Part shown: positions 4,986 to 5,017 of the stretch, piece after piece
Layout: every line of letters starts with the position of its first letter
How positions within the stretch are numbered: position 1 is the stretch's first letter
DNA from: Actinomycetota bacterium
GTDB lineage: Bacteria > Actinomycetota > UBA4738
Direction of reading: 5' to 3'
DNA: 5,017 nt
Assembly (NCBI GenBank): GCA_005885025.1
Contig: VAYC01000193.1
Coordinates: 1-5,017 of the forward strand
The notes under the pieces: model-generated
Seen by the model: only the letters and a program-made list of their open reading frames with translations
Databases searched by the model: none
Told to the model about the DNA's origin: nothing
Made by a program: the position numbers and the translations under genes

Positions 4986-4991
4986 TAGAAT
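4986..4991 (+). promoter_or_regulatory. Probable -10 box of the downstream tRNA promoter
   Basis: TAGAAT (5 of 6 to TATAAT) lies 7 nt before the tRNA 5' end, the same spacing as TAGACT before the first tRNA. No good -35 is visible at 16-18 nt upstream. Confidence 0.45.
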
Positions 4992-4998
4992 TGTGCCC

Positions 4999-5017
4999 GG
5001 AGGGATGCCCGAGTGGC
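4999..5017 (+). tRNA. 5' end of a second tRNA, probably tRNA-Ser (cut by window edge)
   Basis: GGAGGGATGCCCGAGTGGC has the layout of a class-II tRNA start: a 7-nt acceptor strand GGAGGGA, T8, then a D-arm beginning GCCCGAGTGGC. This matches common tRNA-Ser starts. The anticodon is outside the window, so the isoacceptor cannot be given. tRNA-Leu is less likely, as its 5' end is usually GCC or GCG. Confidence 0.75.

Overview
This is a high-GC bacterial window. A DUF2993/LmeA-type lipid-binding protein, frequent GTG starts and strongly GC-biased codons make an actinomycetote (or a close high-GC relative) the best guess. The guess rests on gene families and composition, because no phylogenetic marker other than tRNAs is present.

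Layout: (1) 43-131 is a complete tRNA-Ser(CGA). (2) 132-1385 is a roughly 1.25-kb insertion-like block of lower GC (hand count about 54% over 241-420 and about 61% over 1081-1200, against about 73% over 3721-3780 and 4621-4680). It holds two small plus-strand genes for two-helix membrane proteins (172 aa with a PH-like C-terminal part; 91 aa). Each gene is followed by one copy of a structured repeat of about 96 nt (751-846 and 1288-1385). Both copies end in a sequence resembling the T-arm and 3' acceptor end of the tRNA-Ser, and the last 16 nt of the second copy are identical to the tRNA 3' end. The pattern is tRNA / gene / repeat / gene / repeat / chromosome, which looks like a small tandem cassette array carried on a tRNA attachment site. 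No integrase is in the window. (3) 4443-1368 on the minus strand is a compact probable operon of four genes: an acyltransferase-3 membrane enzyme, a BON-domain protein, an LmeA/DUF2993 lipid-binding protein, and a conserved uncharacterised protein with an Ada-like zinc-site half motif. The intergenic gaps are 20, 39 and 14 nt. (4) A divergent intergenic region (4444-4529) carries a perfect 8+8 palindrome. (5) 4530-4964 on the plus strand encodes an uncharacterised multi-helix membrane protein. (6) 4999-5017 is the 5' end of a second serine-type tRNA cut by the window edge.

How the parts fit together: the first three genes of the minus-strand operon all point to envelope or membrane-lipid work (acyl transfer, membrane-anchored BON domain, exported lipid-binding protein), but no pathway can be fixed from this window. 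The insertion-like block lies exactly between the tRNA-Ser and the 3' end of that operon. The last residues and stop codon of the operon's final gene are encoded in antisense by the tRNA-like tail of the second repeat. The simplest history is that the tRNA-Ser once abutted the convergent operon, and that cassette insertion at the tRNA 3' end moved them apart while rebuilding the end sequence.
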